A stretch of 64,000 nucleotides of DNA from JAUYQR01 sp031415015 (GCA_031415015.1 JANOQT010000015.1:1-64000), one strand, 5' to 3'; counted from the first letter of the stretch, positions 1-8,840 are shown. Notes: a model not told the origin generated them from the sequence alone. Translations and numbers: made by a program.

Positions 1-69
1 TGCAAACCGCGACAGGGCAACGGGAGACCGTGATCCACTTGTTCTGCGTCGACATCCCGCCCCCCAGGA

Positions 70-252
70 TCACCGGCACTCTGTTTGCGTGAAAGCCCGC
101 CGGTCAGGAAACCCGTCCTCAGGGAACCCGTCCTCTGGGAAAATGATCCCCCCGATCCTTTTCCAATCCTTCAAACTCAGCGCGATCCGCACCGCATCCT
201 TGCGAAACTCATCCGTCCTGACCGCGCCCATGGTTCGGCTGCGTTGCAGCAC
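70..252 (-). pseudogene. IS3-type transposase OrfA N-terminal remnant
   Basis: The first part of the 60-codon frame (about residues 8-22, including TDEFRKDAVRIAL) closely resembles the start of IS3-family OrfA proteins, which carry a helix-turn-helix that binds the element's ends. After that the sequence diverges, without the expected helix-turn-helix or leucine-zipper region, and ends in an unrelated tail containing a duplicated FPEDG. That duplication reflects a tandem DNA repeat of about 15 bp near 108-139. No OrfB or terminal inverted repeat is visible nearby, so this is a decayed scrap. The family resemblance is clear over a short stretch only. Confidence 0.5.
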
Positions 253-352
253 ATTACGCTGTCAAAGAAGCGGCACCAAACCGTGACAGGACCAGCTTGA
301 TCTTTCGCGCTTCACGCGTCAGTTTGCGCCGTTGTGAAAATGGGGCCGGGCG

Positions 353-1330
353 ATGTGGGATTTCAGTGTAATCAAAGCCTTGGGACTGATGCTTCGGACG
401 GCACCTTTCGTGATCTTCCGGGTGATTGTTTACTTCGGCATCGCGACCGCAATAATTCTGATGACCGGTACCGGCGCAGGTGTCGGCTACGGCGTGGGCC
501 TGTTCGGCGATGACGAGTTTCAGGCGACCAGCACCTTCTGGGGCGGGGCAGCGGGGTTTGCGCTGACGGCGGGAGTGATCTTCTTTCTGCGCGACTACCT
601 TTTGTACATCGTCAAGGCCGGGCATATCGCGGTGATGGTCGCGCTGATGGATGGCCAGGCGGTGCCGTTCGGTCAGGGGCAGATCGCCTACGCCCGCACC
701 GTGGTGGCGCAGCGATTCGGGCAGGCTTCGGCATTGTTCGCGATGGATCAGTTGATCAAGGGCGTGATTAATGCGGTGACCGGGTTGATGCAGGGGGTGT
801 TGACCTTTGTGCCGATCCCGGGGCTGGTCCGGATCATGGGTCTGGTGCGCGCCTATCTGCGGCTGGCGGTGGGGCTGGTGGACGAGGTGATCCTGGCGCA
901 TGCGATCCGGGCGCGGTCGGACAATGCCTGGGAATCGGCGCATGACGGGTTGGTGATGTATGCGCAGAACGCGCGGGCGATGCTGATCAACGCGGCCTGG
1001 ATGACACTGATCGTCTGGGGCCTGTCGGCGCTGGTGTTCGTGGTGATGCTGGCCCCGGCGGCGGCCATCGTCTGGCTGTTGCCGGGCGAAGGCACCGGCG
1101 CGATGTTCGTCTTTGCGGTGGTGTTCGCATGGGCGGTCAAGGCTGCGCTGATCGAGCCGTTTGCGGTGGCCTGCATGTTGCAGGTCTTTTTCACGGTGAC
1201 GCGGGGGCAGGAGTTGAACCCTGAATGGGCCGGACGACTGCACCGGGCCTCGGCCAAGTTCCGGCAGATCGGAGAGCGGGCACTTGGCTGGAAAGCTTCG
1301 GCCGGGCAAGCTGAGGGGGAAGCCCGCTAA
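353..1330 (+). CDS. Multi-pass membrane protein of unknown function
   Basis: A 325-residue hydrophobic protein. Predicted membrane segments lie near residues 15-50, 62-90, 140-160, 220-250 and 255-290. The C-terminal 40 residues are basic and probably cytoplasmic. The ATG follows a G-rich stretch that could serve as ribosome binding site. The gene is followed after 119 bp by the PIMT-like gene on the same strand. I do not recognise a named family; the overall look is that of uncharacterised Rhodobacterales inner-membrane proteins. Amphipathic loops between segments, such as the Pro-Ile-Pro-Gly near residue 150, recall small CTL-like or permease folds, but no function can be given. Confidence 0.8.
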   Translation: MWDFSVIKALGLMLRTAPFVIFRVIVYFGIATAIILMTGTGAGVGYGVGLFGDDEFQATSTFWGGAAGFALTAGVIFFLRDYLLYIVKAGHIAVMVALMDGQAVPFGQGQIAYARTVVAQRFGQASALFAMDQLIKGVINAVTGLMQGVLTFVPIPGLVRIMGLVRAYLRLAVGLVDEVILAHAIRARSDNAWESAHDGLVMYAQNARAMLINAAWMTLIVWGLSALVFVVMLAPAAAIVWLLPGEGTGAMFVFAVVFAWAVKAALIEPFAVACMLQVFFTVTRGQELNPEWAGRLHRASAKFRQIGERALGWKASAGQAEGEAR

Positions 1331-1449
1331 AGCGGCAGCGGCTTGCCCATTTGCCTTCAATCCCATGAAATTGCATTGATCGCCGGTTGCTACGCCCGGG
1401 GTTCTGTGGCAAGACCACACTAGCGTGAAACCATACCGATGAGTTCAGA

Positions 1450-2103
1450 ATGAGCGAATTCACCAGCCGGCGCGTCATGATGGTGGACACGCAGGTCCGC
1501 CCGTCGGACGTGACGAAATTCCCGATCATCGACGCGATGCTGTCCGTCCCCCGCGAAACCTTTGTGCCGCGCGCGATGCGCGAAGCGGCCTATGTGGGGG
1601 GAAACCTGGATATTGGCGGCGGTCGCGTGGTGCTGGAGGCGCGAACGCTGGCCAAGCTGCTGGATGCACTGGATATTCAGCCGACAGAGATCGTCCTGGA
1701 TCTGGGCTGCGGACTTGGCTACTCGGCGGCGGTGATCGCGCGGCTGGCCGATGCTGTGGTTGCGGTCGAGGAAGACCCCGCGCTTGCCGCCGACGCACAG
1801 CGGCTGTTGTCGGATCAGGGTGTGGATAACGCCGCCGTCGTCACCGGGCCGCTGGCGTTGGGAGCGGTGAGACATGGTCCCTACGATGTGATCATGCTGC
1901 AAGGTGGGGTAGAGGTGGTGCCCGATGCCGTTCTGGCCCAGCTGAAAGACGGCGGCCGGATTGGCGTGCTGTTCATGGAAGGGCCCCTTGGAACGGCAAA
2001 GGTAGGCTACAAGAGCAATGGCAAGGTCAGCTGGCGGGCGGTGTTCAATGCCTCTGCCCCGGTGCTGGACGGATTCCGGGCGCAGCGCGGTTTCAAGCTC
2101 TGA
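1450..2103 (+). CDS. pcm: Protein-L-isoaspartate O-methyltransferase family protein
   Basis: A 217-residue SAM-dependent methyltransferase of the PIMT family, which methylates isoaspartyl residues in damaged proteins so that they can be repaired. The SAM-binding motif I, DLGCGLGYSAAV, is at about residues 84-95, within a Rossmann-type domain. The segment just before it reads GGGRVVLEARTLAKLLDAL and lacks the usual Ser-Gln-Pro substrate motif of classical PIMT, so true repair activity is uncertain. It sits upstream of the tolC-like gene, an order seen in other Alphaproteobacteria. The family call is firm, the exact substrate less so. Confidence 0.85.
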   Translation: MSEFTSRRVMMVDTQVRPSDVTKFPIIDAMLSVPRETFVPRAMREAAYVGGNLDIGGGRVVLEARTLAKLLDALDIQPTEIVLDLGCGLGYSAAVIARLADAVVAVEEDPALAADAQRLLSDQGVDNAAVVTGPLALGAVRHGPYDVIMLQGGVEVVPDAVLAQLKDGGRIGVLFMEGPLGTAKVGYKSNGKVSWRAVFNASAPVLDGFRAQRGFKL

Positions 2104-2183
2104 GCCAAGGGCTCGCAGCGTGTGGGCCGGGACCGATAGATTTCCGCCGTTGCCGCAGGTGCAGGGCGCAGGAAAGGCTGAAT

Positions 2184-3551
2184 GTGATGCGGGCTTGGCT
2201 TCGTGTAGTTACGGTTATTGCGGCGGCCGTTCTGGCCGCCCCGATGGGGCGGGCAGAGACGTTGGCCGATGCGATGATCGCAGCCTACCGCAATTCCAAC
2301 CTTCTGGACCAGAACCGCGCCGTGCTGCGGGCGGCGGATGAAGATGTGGCGCTGTCGGTGTCGTCGTTGCGGCCGGTGGTGTCGTACACCGCACAGGCCG
2401 GGTGGCGGAAAGCCGATGTCAGCAGCGCCACGACGGTCGAGGGGCTTAGCGCGTCGTTGACCCTGAGCGCGGAGTTGACGCTGATCGATTTTGGCCGGTC
2501 GCGGCTGGGAATCGAGATTGCCCGCGAAAGCGTGCTGGCAACACGGCAGGCGCTGATCGACGTGGAGCAGCAGGTGCTGTTGGCCACCGTGCAGGCCTAT
2601 GTCGAAGTGCGGCTGGCGCAAGAGGTTGTGGCATTGCGGCAAAGCAATTTCCGGCTGATCACGCAGGAACTGCGCGCGGCGCAGGACCGGTTCGACGTGG
2701 GTGAAATCACCCGAACTGATGTGGCGATTGCTCAGGCGCGGCTGGCCTCGTCCCGCTCTGCGCTTGCGGCGGCGCAGGGCGATCTGATGATCGCGCGTGA
2801 GGCGTACAAAGCGGCAACCGGGGCCTATCCGGGGCGCTTGGCGGGGCTGCCGTCGGCGCCGAAATTGCCGCGCACCATAGAAGAGGCGCAAGCCGTGGCC
2901 CGCAACACCCATCCGTCGCTGCGGCAGGCCCAGCATCTGGTGACAATTGCCGATCTGCAGGTGGAGCTTGCGGCGGCGGGCATGAAGCCGACGCTGGGTG
3001 CGGGCTTAAGCGCCAGCCGGGACAACGACGGGCTGGACACGCAAAGCTTTGGGCTGACGCTGAACCAGACGATCTATGCGGGCGGGCGGCTGGCGGCGGT
3101 TTACCGTAAGGCGCTGGCGGGCAAGGATCGCACGCGGGCAGCGTTGCAACAGACGGCGGTAAACATCTTGCAGAATGTTGGCGTGGCCTGGGCCAATCTA
3201 GCGGTGTCGGCCGCGTCGATCGAGGCATCGGATCAGCAAATCCGCGCGGCACAGACCGCCTTTGACGGGGTGCGCGAAGAGGCGACGCTGGGCGCGCGCA
3301 CCACGCTGGACGTTCTGGACGCCGAGCAGGAGTTGCTGGACGCCCGCAACGCAAGGCTTCAGGCCGAGGCGCAGCGCTATGTCGGCGTTTATAGGGTGCT
3401 GGCGGCAATGGGTTTGCTGACTGTGGACCACCTGCAGCTTGGCATCGCCACCTATGATCCCGAAGCCTATTTTGACGCGGTCAAGACAGCGCCGTCTCAT
3501 TCAGTACAGGGCAAGAAGCTGGATCGTATCCTGGAAAAGATCGGCGAATAA
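2184..3551 (+). CDS. tolC: TolC family outer membrane channel protein
   Basis: A 455-residue outer membrane efflux protein. The N-terminus is a signal peptide ending near GRA (about residue 24). The rest is made of long heptad-rich helices with two repeated halves (OEP domains), as in TolC, which forms the periplasm-spanning trimeric exit duct for type I secretion and RND pumps. The RARLASSRSALAAAQGDL and DVLDAEQELLDARNARLQAEAQ regions are typical helical repeats. Start choice is between GTG 2184 and ATG 2187; a GGAAAGG ribosome binding site at 2171-2177 suits either. It lies between pcm and a PopZ-like gene. No inner-membrane pump partner is nearby. Confidence 0.9.
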   Translation: MMRAWLRVVTVIAAAVLAAPMGRAETLADAMIAAYRNSNLLDQNRAVLRAADEDVALSVSSLRPVVSYTAQAGWRKADVSSATTVEGLSASLTLSAELTLIDFGRSRLGIEIARESVLATRQALIDVEQQVLLATVQAYVEVRLAQEVVALRQSNFRLITQELRAAQDRFDVGEITRTDVAIAQARLASSRSALAAAQGDLMIAREAYKAATGAYPGRLAGLPSAPKLPRTIEEAQAVARNTHPSLRQAQHLVTIADLQVELAAAGMKPTLGAGLSASRDNDGLDTQSFGLTLNQTIYAGGRLAAVYRKALAGKDRTRAALQQTAVNILQNVGVAWANLAVSAASIEASDQQIRAAQTAFDGVREEATLGARTTLDVLDAEQELLDARNARLQAEAQRYVGVYRVLAAMGLLTVDHLQLGIATYDPEAYFDAVKTAPSHSVQGKKLDRILEKIGE

Positions 3552-3693
3552 GCGGTTCGCGGGCTGGTCAGATGCGTCAGATTGGGCAATCGACAATTTC
3601 GGTTGCCGGATATCGACTTGCCGGGGTAAGCTGATGTCAGCCAGCGCACCGCATCAGGACTGCGCCGGGCGCTGAACAACTGAAAGTGTGCCT

Positions 3694-4635
3694 ATGTCTG
3701 AACCGCTGAGCACGCCTGAGATCGAAGATGTCGTGTCCTCTGTCCGCAGGCTGGTGTCAACTACGCAGACACCGCGCGTCAAGACACGCGACCTGTCGCA
3801 TGACAAGCTGATCCTGACCCTGTCCTTGCGCGTCGTTCCGGACGTAGAGCCGGAGCCAGAGCCAAAGCCAGAGCCGGCACTGGTGGCCGAGGCTCAGATC
3901 ACCGAACCTGTGACGGCAGAAGGTCTTGTCGACGAGTCGGTTCCAGAAGCCCCGTTCATCGAGGTGGAAACGGCAGAGTCCGGGCTGGGGGCAACTCTGC
4001 ATCTGGTTGATGCGGAGTGGGAAGACGAGCTTTGGACCGAGCACGAAACCCCGCTTGCCGAGATCGCCGCCGAGATCGAGGATGCCGAACTGGTCGCGGC
4101 GGTCGAGGCAGAACTGGTTGCCGATGCCTGGCCTGAGATGGCGGTGATGCCCGAGTCCTGGTCGCAGATCGAACCGGAATGGGTGGAGGAAGCCCCAATT
4201 CCGTTTGTGCCGCTGCACCATCGCGCCGCTGCTTCGCCGCAGGCCGAGGTGGAGGCTGCCGGGGCGCCGGTTGAAGTGCCCGTTGCTGAAATGCCGTCCG
4301 TTGAGGTGTCAGGTGTCGAAACGCCCATGGTCGAAGCGCCCAGGGTCGATTCGCCTGACGCTGCGACTGTCCGCGATGTGTCTGAACCGGTGATTGCACC
4401 GGGTGCCGATGCGGCAGTGGCGTCAGCAGAACCTGCAGCCGAGCATGAGCCGACACTGTTTGACGAAGACGGCAACCCGATTGCCATCCTGGACGAAGAA
4501 GCGCTGAGCGAGATCGTGCGGAATTTGATCCGCGAAGAGCTGCAGGGCGCCTTGGGCGAGCGGATCACCCGCAACGTGCGCAAGCTGGTTCGGGCCGAGA
4601 TCAACCGGGCACTGGCGGCGCGGGCCTTCGATTAG
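3694..4635 (+). CDS. PopZ-like acidic pole-organising protein candidate
   Basis: A 313-residue, strongly acidic, Pro/Glu/Ala/Val-rich protein. Residues about 4-20 (LSTPEIEDVVSSVRRLVS) resemble the PopZ/DUF2497 N-terminal helix, whose Caulobacter form reads EEILASIRRIIS. A disordered acidic linker with PEPEPKPEP repeats follows. The last 50 residues form a helical, charged oligomerisation-like block with EIVRNLIREELQ and VRKLVRAEINRAL. This three-part layout is that of PopZ, which assembles into polar matrices that tether ParB and cell-cycle regulators. The pcm-tolC-popZ order is known from Rhizobiales. ATG 3694 with GAAAG at 3682-3686 is preferred over the in-frame GTG at 3688. A terminator follows directly. 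Confidence 0.6.
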   Translation: MSEPLSTPEIEDVVSSVRRLVSTTQTPRVKTRDLSHDKLILTLSLRVVPDVEPEPEPKPEPALVAEAQITEPVTAEGLVDESVPEAPFIEVETAESGLGATLHLVDAEWEDELWTEHETPLAEIAAEIEDAELVAAVEAELVADAWPEMAVMPESWSQIEPEWVEEAPIPFVPLHHRAAASPQAEVEAAGAPVEVPVAEMPSVEVSGVETPMVEAPRVDSPDAATVRDVSEPVIAPGADAAVASAEPAAEHEPTLFDEDGNPIAILDEEALSEIVRNLIREELQGALGERITRNVRKLVRAEINRALAARAFD

Positions 4636-4666
4636 GGCCACTCAAAGCTTCAGGACCGGAAATGCA

Positions 4667-4693
4667 AAACGCGCCCTGACAGGGCGCGTTTTA
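4667..4693. terminator. Bidirectional intrinsic terminator
   Basis: An almost perfect hairpin with arms AAAACGCGCCCT and AGGGCGCGTTTT and a 3-base loop. The A and T runs flank both sides, so it can end the PopZ-like gene on the plus strand and the convergent DUF6280-type gene on the minus strand. Confidence 0.9.
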
Positions 4694-4715
4694 TTTGGCA
4701 GACGCTTCGTTGCGC

Positions 4716-5042
4716 TCAGGCGGCTTCGGCCTGCTCGGCTTCAAGCGCATGGCGGCGTTCGGATTCTTCGCGCGAGAGCGCGACCGAGGTGCGCACGCCT
4801 TTGGAGACGAATTCCATCAGGCCCTTGACCACACGCTCGTTCGGGTCGATCCCGGCGCAGGACAAAACCTCGCGGCCGTCACGTGACCGCGCCCAGCGGG
4901 CGATCTGATCCGGGCCGTTGCCGTATTTCTTGTCATCCGCGATGGCGTCATCAAGCGCCGCCAGAACCACGGCAGCAAAAAGCTTGCGCGCCCGCTGTCC
5001 CTGTTCGAAGTTGAAGGCAGTGCTGTCGATGGTATCGAGCAT
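4716..5042 (-). CDS. DUF6280-type small protein
   Basis: A 108-residue soluble protein that I recognise as a conserved Rhodobacterales hypothetical, probably the DUF6280 family. It is helical and carries a conserved-looking DSTAFNFEQGQRARKLFAAV opening and a central KYGNGPDQIARWARS. It has no signal peptide or membrane segment. It is transcribed divergently from efp, with about 215 bp between them. No function is known to me. Confidence 0.75.
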   Translation of the reverse strand: MLDTIDSTAFNFEQGQRARKLFAAVVLAALDDAIADDKKYGNGPDQIARWARSRDGREVLSCAGIDPNERVVKGLMEFVSKGVRTSVALSREESERRHALEAEQAEAA

Positions 5043-5135
5043 CGGGGCGTTCCTTTATTCTTGCTCTTGTCTTTTGCTGCGTCCGCCGTTTGTAACGATT
5101 AAGTCACGATTCGGGTTCTCAGTTTTGGAATGACT

Positions 5136-5156
5136 GCTATGCGCATATTGCATAGC
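5136..5156. promoter_or_regulatory. Palindromic element between DUF6280-type gene and efp
   Basis: Perfect 7-bp arms GCTATGC and GCATAGC are separated by 7 bases in an otherwise AT-rich divergent intergenic region. It may be an operator or a small hairpin. No regulator can be named. Confidence 0.35.
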
Positions 5157-5186
5157 TTTGTCCCCGAGTCACTGTATTTAGTCGTC

Positions 5187-5215
5187 TTGCCTCAGGTACA
5201 TCGCACGGATATAGG
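5187..5215 (+). promoter_or_regulatory. Candidate sigma70-type promoter of efp
   Basis: TTGCCT at 5187-5192 and TATAGG at 5210-5215 are spaced by 17 bases. This would place the transcript start near 5222 and leave a leader of about 38 bases before the efp ATG. It is a pattern match only. Confidence 0.35.
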
Positions 5216-5259
5216 GGCGGTTCAGAATTCTTCAACCTTTGCACAGGTTTTGCCCCGCC

Positions 5260-5823
5260 ATGCCGAAAATCAACGGAAACGAAATCCGCCCCGGAACGAT
5301 CATCGAACATGACGGCGGGCTTTGGGCCTCGGTCAAGGTGAACCACGTAAAGCCCGGTAAAGGCGGCGCTTTCGCGCAGGTTGAGTTGAAGAACCTGCGC
5401 GACGGTCGCAAGTTGAACGAGCGCTTCCGGTCGGAAGACAAAGTCGAGAAGGTCGATCTGGAGATGAAGGATCAGCAGTTTCTGTACGAGACCGACGGGC
5501 GGCTGGTCTTCATGGACAACCAGACTTACGAACAGATTGAACTGGACGCGGAGCTGCTGGGCGACCGGCGGCCCTTCCTGCAGGACGGGATGACGGTGTC
5601 AGTGCAGTACTTCGGGGAAGAGCCGCTGAACGTGACGATCCCGCAGAAGGTAACCTGCCGCGTGATGGAAACAGAACCTGTGCAGAACGGGCAGACTGCG
5701 TCGAAAAGCTACAAGCCAGCGGTGTTGGACAATGGCGTACGGATCATGGTGCCACCGTTCATCAATATTGATGAGGTGATCGTGGTGCACACCGAACTGA
5801 TGGAATATTCCGAGCGGGCGTAG
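5260..5823 (+). CDS. efp: Elongation factor P
   Basis: A 187-residue EF-P, the tRNA-shaped factor that rescues ribosomes stalled on polyproline stretches. It has the three beta-barrel domains expected. The loop KPGKGGAF carries Lys34, the residue beta-lysylated by EpmA in E. coli. The C-terminal domain includes VRIMVPPFINIDEVIVV. Start ATG 5260 (MPKINGNEIRPG) matches family length; the frame stays open upstream to 5239, but that extension is not conserved. A small membrane protein gene begins immediately after the stop. Confidence 0.96.
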   Translation: MPKINGNEIRPGTIIEHDGGLWASVKVNHVKPGKGGAFAQVELKNLRDGRKLNERFRSEDKVEKVDLEMKDQQFLYETDGRLVFMDNQTYEQIELDAELLGDRRPFLQDGMTVSVQYFGEEPLNVTIPQKVTCRVMETEPVQNGQTASKSYKPAVLDNGVRIMVPPFINIDEVIVVHTELMEYSERA

Positions 5824-5841
5824 ATGCGGGAAGGAAGCCGA

Positions 5842-6129
5842 ATGCGTCGCTGGTTTTTGCTGTCAAGCTATCATTGGCTGGCGTTGTTCCTGGCCCTTGC
5901 TGTGTCAGCCGTGCTGCTGGCCTGGGTGTCTTTCGGGCTGATCAATCTGGCGATGGCGAATTTCGAGTTTCTGCGACGTCATGGCCTGATGGCGATTGCG
6001 GAGGGCGGTCTGCTGCAATCCCTTGTGATCGCAGCAAAGGGCCTGCTGGCAATGATCTGTTACATTCTGTTCAAGTCGGTGGAGACAGAGCTGGTTTACC
6101 GCTGGCGTGCGAAGGATAACGTCCAGTAG
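5842..6129 (+). CDS. Small two-helix membrane protein
   Basis: A 95-residue protein with hydrophobic segments at about residues 10-35 and 55-78, and a basic C-terminus. ATG 5842 is preferred over ATG 5824 because the AAGGAAG just upstream is a good ribosome binding site for it. It lies 18 bp after efp, so it is probably co-transcribed. I do not recognise a family. Confidence 0.65.
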   Translation: MRRWFLLSSYHWLALFLALAVSAVLLAWVSFGLINLAMANFEFLRRHGLMAIAEGGLLQSLVIAAKGLLAMICYILFKSVETELVYRWRAKDNVQ

Positions 6130-6137
6130 GCCGCGGC

Positions 6138-6908
6138 TCAGGCTGGCAGAGCTCGCAGGGTGGCATCGCCCGCCGTCAGTGGTCCGTCACTGCGGTCAAA
6201 GCGCAGATAGGCGATGCCCGCGCCGCCGCTTTGGGTGAACAGCGTGCCCGCGGGCTTGTCATCGGCCATAATTGCCGTGCCTGCGGGGGCGGAGCCGGTG
6301 ACGGAGACCCGGGTCAGGCCCTTGCGCAACTCGGTCTTGTGCTTCATCCGCGCGGTGACTTCTTGTCCGACATAGCAGCCTTTGCGGAAATCGACACCGT
6401 GCAGGCGTTCAAAGCCCGACTCCAGCAGGTAGCTGTCGTCCGGGATCAGTTCGATGCCGCTTTCCGGGATGCAATGGGCGACGCGGATGGCATCCCAGTC
6501 GATGGCTGGCGGGCTGCCGGGGGTCGTGGTCCATGCCCGCCAGCCGAGGGACGGATGGCGGGGATCGGGCAATGCTTGGTGCGGTGCGGGGCCAAGGCCG
6601 CGGATGACGTGCAGCGGCGCGGGCGCGATCTGCACGTCAGAGCGCAGGCGGTACATGGTCAGCCGCCTCAGCGTGGCCTCTGCCAGTAGGGTGGAGATGT
6701 CGATCAGGATCGGACCACCGTCCGGCTGCCGGATCACGAAGAAATCGGCGAGGTATTTGCCTTGCGGCGTCAGCAGGGCTGCCCAGATCATGCCTGGGGC
6801 GGTTTCCAGCGGGCGCACGTCGTTGGAGACGAGGCCTTGCAGGAAGGTCATCACGTCCTTGCCGGTCAGCTGCCAAAGGGTGCGGTCGGATGCGGCTTCG
6901 CCTGTCAT
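6138..6908 (-). CDS. ygfZ: YgfZ/GcvT-like folate-binding protein
   Basis: A 256-residue protein of the CAF17/YgfZ family, tetrahydrofolate-binding proteins that help mature or repair some iron-sulfur enzymes. The signature KGCYVGQE is at residues 176-183, and the GcvT-like N-terminal part contains FLQGLVSNDV (residues 22-31). ATG 6908 gives the usual start; the frame continues upstream to 7025, but that would run into the ABC exporter gene and is not family-like. It follows the ABC exporter on the same strand after 52 bp. Confidence 0.88.
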   Translation of the reverse strand: MTGEAASDRTLWQLTGKDVMTFLQGLVSNDVRPLETAPGMIWAALLTPQGKYLADFFVIRQPDGGPILIDISTLLAEATLRRLTMYRLRSDVQIAPAPLHVIRGLGPAPHQALPDPRHPSLGWRAWTTTPGSPPAIDWDAIRVAHCIPESGIELIPDDSYLLESGFERLHGVDFRKGCYVGQEVTARMKHKTELRKGLTRVSVTGSAPAGTAIMADDKPAGTLFTQSGGAGIAYLRFDRSDGPLTAGDATLRALPA

Positions 6909-6960
6909 GATCTGTCCTCTTCCCTGCATATATAGGGTGCGGGGGGCGGCGGGGGAAAGG

Positions 6961-8712
6961 TCACTCGCGCAATTGCAGGTCGTGAAGCTGGGCGTAGAGG
7001 CCACCTTTGGCGAGCAGGGCGTCATGCGTGCCCTGTTCCGCGACGCGGCCTTTGTCGAGCACGATGATCTTGTGAGCGTCCCGGACAGTCGACAGCCGGT
7101 GCGCGATCACCAGCGTTGTGCGGCCCGCTTGCGCGCGGGAAAGGGCTGCGGATACGGCGGCTTCGGTCTTGGTATCCAGGGCAGACGTAGCCTCGTCCAG
7201 CAGCAGGACGGGCGCGTCGGCCAGCAGGGCGCGGGCGATGGAAATGCGCTGTCGCTGACCACCGGAAAGCGACGATCCGCGCGGACCTGCGGGCGTGTCG
7301 AGGCCTTGCGGCAGGGAGGCCACAAAGCCCGCAACATCGGCATCCTGCAGGGCGCTGTCGAGCCGGTGTTCGGCCAGCCCCCTGCGCCCAAGGATCAGGT
7401 TTTCACGCAGGGATTCGTCGAACAGTGCCGCATCCTGCGAGACCGAGGCGAGAAGGCCGCGCTGATCGGCAAGGGTCATCCCGGCAACATCGACGCCTCC
7501 AATCAGGATGCGGCCCGTTTGCGGTTCAGCGAGGGCGGAGATCAGCTGGAAGACCGTGCTTTTGCCCGCGCCGGAACTGCCGACCAGCGCGGTGACTTTG
7601 CCCGCTTCGGCGGTGAACGACAGGCCGGTCAGCACCGGGCGGTCAGGGTAGGCGAAATGCACGTCCTCGAACCGCACCTCGGGCGCGCCGGGGGCGGGCA
7701 TTGCGACACTGGCCGCTGGACGGGCGCTGATCGTCACGGTGTCGAACAGGGCAAAGATGCGCTGCAGGCTGGCCGCCGCAACCTGCCAGAGCCCGGCCAG
7801 ATCGCCAAGGCGGCGGATCGGCTGGAAGGTCAGCGCCATGGCGGTGAAGAAGGCCATGAATTCGCCGGTGGTGCGGGTGCCCTCGGCCACTTCGCGCCCC
7901 CCAAGCATCAGCACGGCGAAAAAGCCAAGCCCGGTGACCACATCCACCAGCCCCGGCATCGTGGCGCGGCCCAGGGTGGATTTCACCTCGGCGCGCACGA
8001 TGCGGGCGACGATTTCAGCAAATCGGGCGGTCTGATAGGCTTCCATCCGGTTCAGCTTGACCGCCTGAATGCCGTGAAAGATTTCGTCCAGACGGGTGGC
8101 GCGCAGGCCGGATTGTTCGCGCATGTGCATGGTCTTGCGACGAATGTAGCGCTGCAGGCCAAGTGCGGGGATCAGCAGCAGCGGTGCGCCGACAAGTGCT
8201 GCGGCGGTCCACGTTGGGTCGATCAGCAGCGCCACGATGAACAGGCCGGTCAGTGCCACCAGATCGCGCCCGATACCGCTGATTACCAGTGTGGCGGCCC
8301 CTTGCGCGGCAAGGGTATCGCCCTGCACCCGCTCGATCAGGGTGCCGGGCGGGTTGGTCTGGAAAAAGCTGCCGTCCAGCGTCAACAGGTGGCGCAGCAG
8401 GTCGGTTTGCATCGCCCCTGCGCTGGTCTGGTTGATCCGCGCCAAAAGCCAGCGTCCGGTGATGGATGTGCCCGCCCGGATCAGGAACAGGGCCAGAATG
8501 CCGGACCCGACCCAGACAAGCGCCGCTGTGCCGCCAGTGGCAAAGACCCGGTCGAACAGCGGCTCGATCATGTAGCTGAGCAGGCCGAGGGTGGAGCCCT
8601 CAACCATCATCAGCCCAAGCGCCAGCAGCATCAGCCCCGCGTGCGGGCGCAGATATCCGCGCCAGAAACGGCCGAACAGGTCAGCAGAGGTATAAACGCG
8701 CGGCTGCTGCAA
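6961..8712 (-). CDS. MsbA-like ABC exporter (fused permease and ATPase)
   Basis: A 583-residue half-transporter. The first 320 or so residues form a six-helix exporter membrane domain with the coupling-helix region around RLDEIFHGIQAVKLN. The nucleotide-binding domain has Walker A GSSGAGKST (about residue 380), signature LSGGQRQR, Walker B VLLLDEATSALD and the switch histidine in VIAHRLST. This type flips lipids (MsbA, lipid A) or exports peptides or drugs; the substrate cannot be fixed from sequence. MsbA is the best guess given the length and soluble linker. It is probably co-transcribed with ygfZ and is divergent from the aminotransferase gene. Confidence 0.85.
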   Translation of the reverse strand: MQQPRVYTSADLFGRFWRGYLRPHAGLMLLALGLMMVEGSTLGLLSYMIEPLFDRVFATGGTAALVWVGSGILALFLIRAGTSITGRWLLARINQTSAGAMQTDLLRHLLTLDGSFFQTNPPGTLIERVQGDTLAAQGAATLVISGIGRDLVALTGLFIVALLIDPTWTAAALVGAPLLLIPALGLQRYIRRKTMHMREQSGLRATRLDEIFHGIQAVKLNRMEAYQTARFAEIVARIVRAEVKSTLGRATMPGLVDVVTGLGFFAVLMLGGREVAEGTRTTGEFMAFFTAMALTFQPIRRLGDLAGLWQVAAASLQRIFALFDTVTISARPAASVAMPAPGAPEVRFEDVHFAYPDRPVLTGLSFTAEAGKVTALVGSSGAGKSTVFQLISALAEPQTGRILIGGVDVAGMTLADQRGLLASVSQDAALFDESLRENLILGRRGLAEHRLDSALQDADVAGFVASLPQGLDTPAGPRGSSLSGGQRQRISIARALLADAPVLLLDEATSALDTKTEAAVSAALSRAQAGRTTLVIAHRLSTVRDAHKIIVLDKGRVAEQGTHDALLAKGGLYAQLHDLQLRE

Positions 8713-8840
8713 CGGAATTCGGGCCTTTCTGGCGGTGCTGGCCGGGGTTTACCTGCAAAGCCTGCCTCTCTCAAGCGGGCGTCTGATTGACGACCGGATC
8801 GGCGCGGCATAGCCATGGCGGGCAATTGATGGAGAGACGC

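Noticed and set aside
6454..8790. Long plus-strand open frame of 778 codons
   Set aside because: It is the reverse frame of the MsbA-like and YgfZ-like genes; its translation is Gln/Arg/Gly-rich with no family-like segments, as expected for a shadow in GC-rich DNA.
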